Assembly: GCA_014803815.1 (NCBI GenBank)
Contig: JAAVAY010000019.1
Span: 2,057-7,943, forward strand
DNA: 5,887 bases
Source: Allobaculum sp.
Lineage (GTDB): Bacteria; Bacillota_I; Bacilli_A; Erysipelotrichales; Erysipelotrichaceae
Direction of reading: 5' to 3'
Within the stretch, counting starts at the first letter, position 1. Each line of letters begins with the position of its first letter. The position numbers were made by a program, and so were the translations under genes. The notes under the pieces are model-generated. The model was given only the letters and a program-made list of their open reading frames with translations, made no database searches and was not told the DNA's origin. Below, one piece after another: positions 5,879 through 5,887 of the stretch.

Positions 5879-5887
5879 AAACTACTA

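Overview
The window looks like chromosomal housekeeping DNA from a low-to-mid GC Bacillota bacterium. Supporting signs are strong AAAGGAGG-type ribosome binding sites, sigma-A-like promoter hexamers, a YhaM-type HD exonuclease, a Bacillota-style RimO and a four-repeat RecX module of the Staphylococcus/Bacillus type. TGG encodes Trp and TGA is used as a stop signal, so this is not a Mollicutes code. An Erysipelotrichia-like member is my best guess, but that is inference. All supported genes are on the + strand.

Layout: (1) positions 1-486 hold the 3' part of trpA, followed by a good intrinsic terminator (504-550) that probably ends the trp operon. (2) About 240 nt of gene-free DNA carries only a weak promoter candidate and leads to a perfect Shine-Dalgarno at 774-781. 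(3) Positions 790-2808 encode a 672-residue protein joining a complete GT4 glycosyltransferase of the diacylglycerol glucosyltransferase type to a complete RecX domain. (4) A 173-nt gap carries a strong Shine-Dalgarno placed too far from any usable start, a long hairpin, and the ATG of a yhaM-like exonuclease gene (2982-3947). (5) A terminator and a second long hairpin separate this from rimO (4086-5378). rimO is followed closely by a 90-residue acidic orphan protein (5401-5673). (6) The last 214 nt contain a clear promoter and a roughly 140-nt structured leader for a gene that starts just beyond the window.

The genes do not form one obvious pathway: they cover tryptophan synthesis, glycolipid synthesis joined to recombination control, 3'-5' exonuclease activity, and ribosomal protein S12 modification. 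The main points of interest are the GT4-RecX fusion, the hairpin that may bridge the Shine-Dalgarno and start codon of yhaM, and the terminal leader with mutually exclusive pairings.
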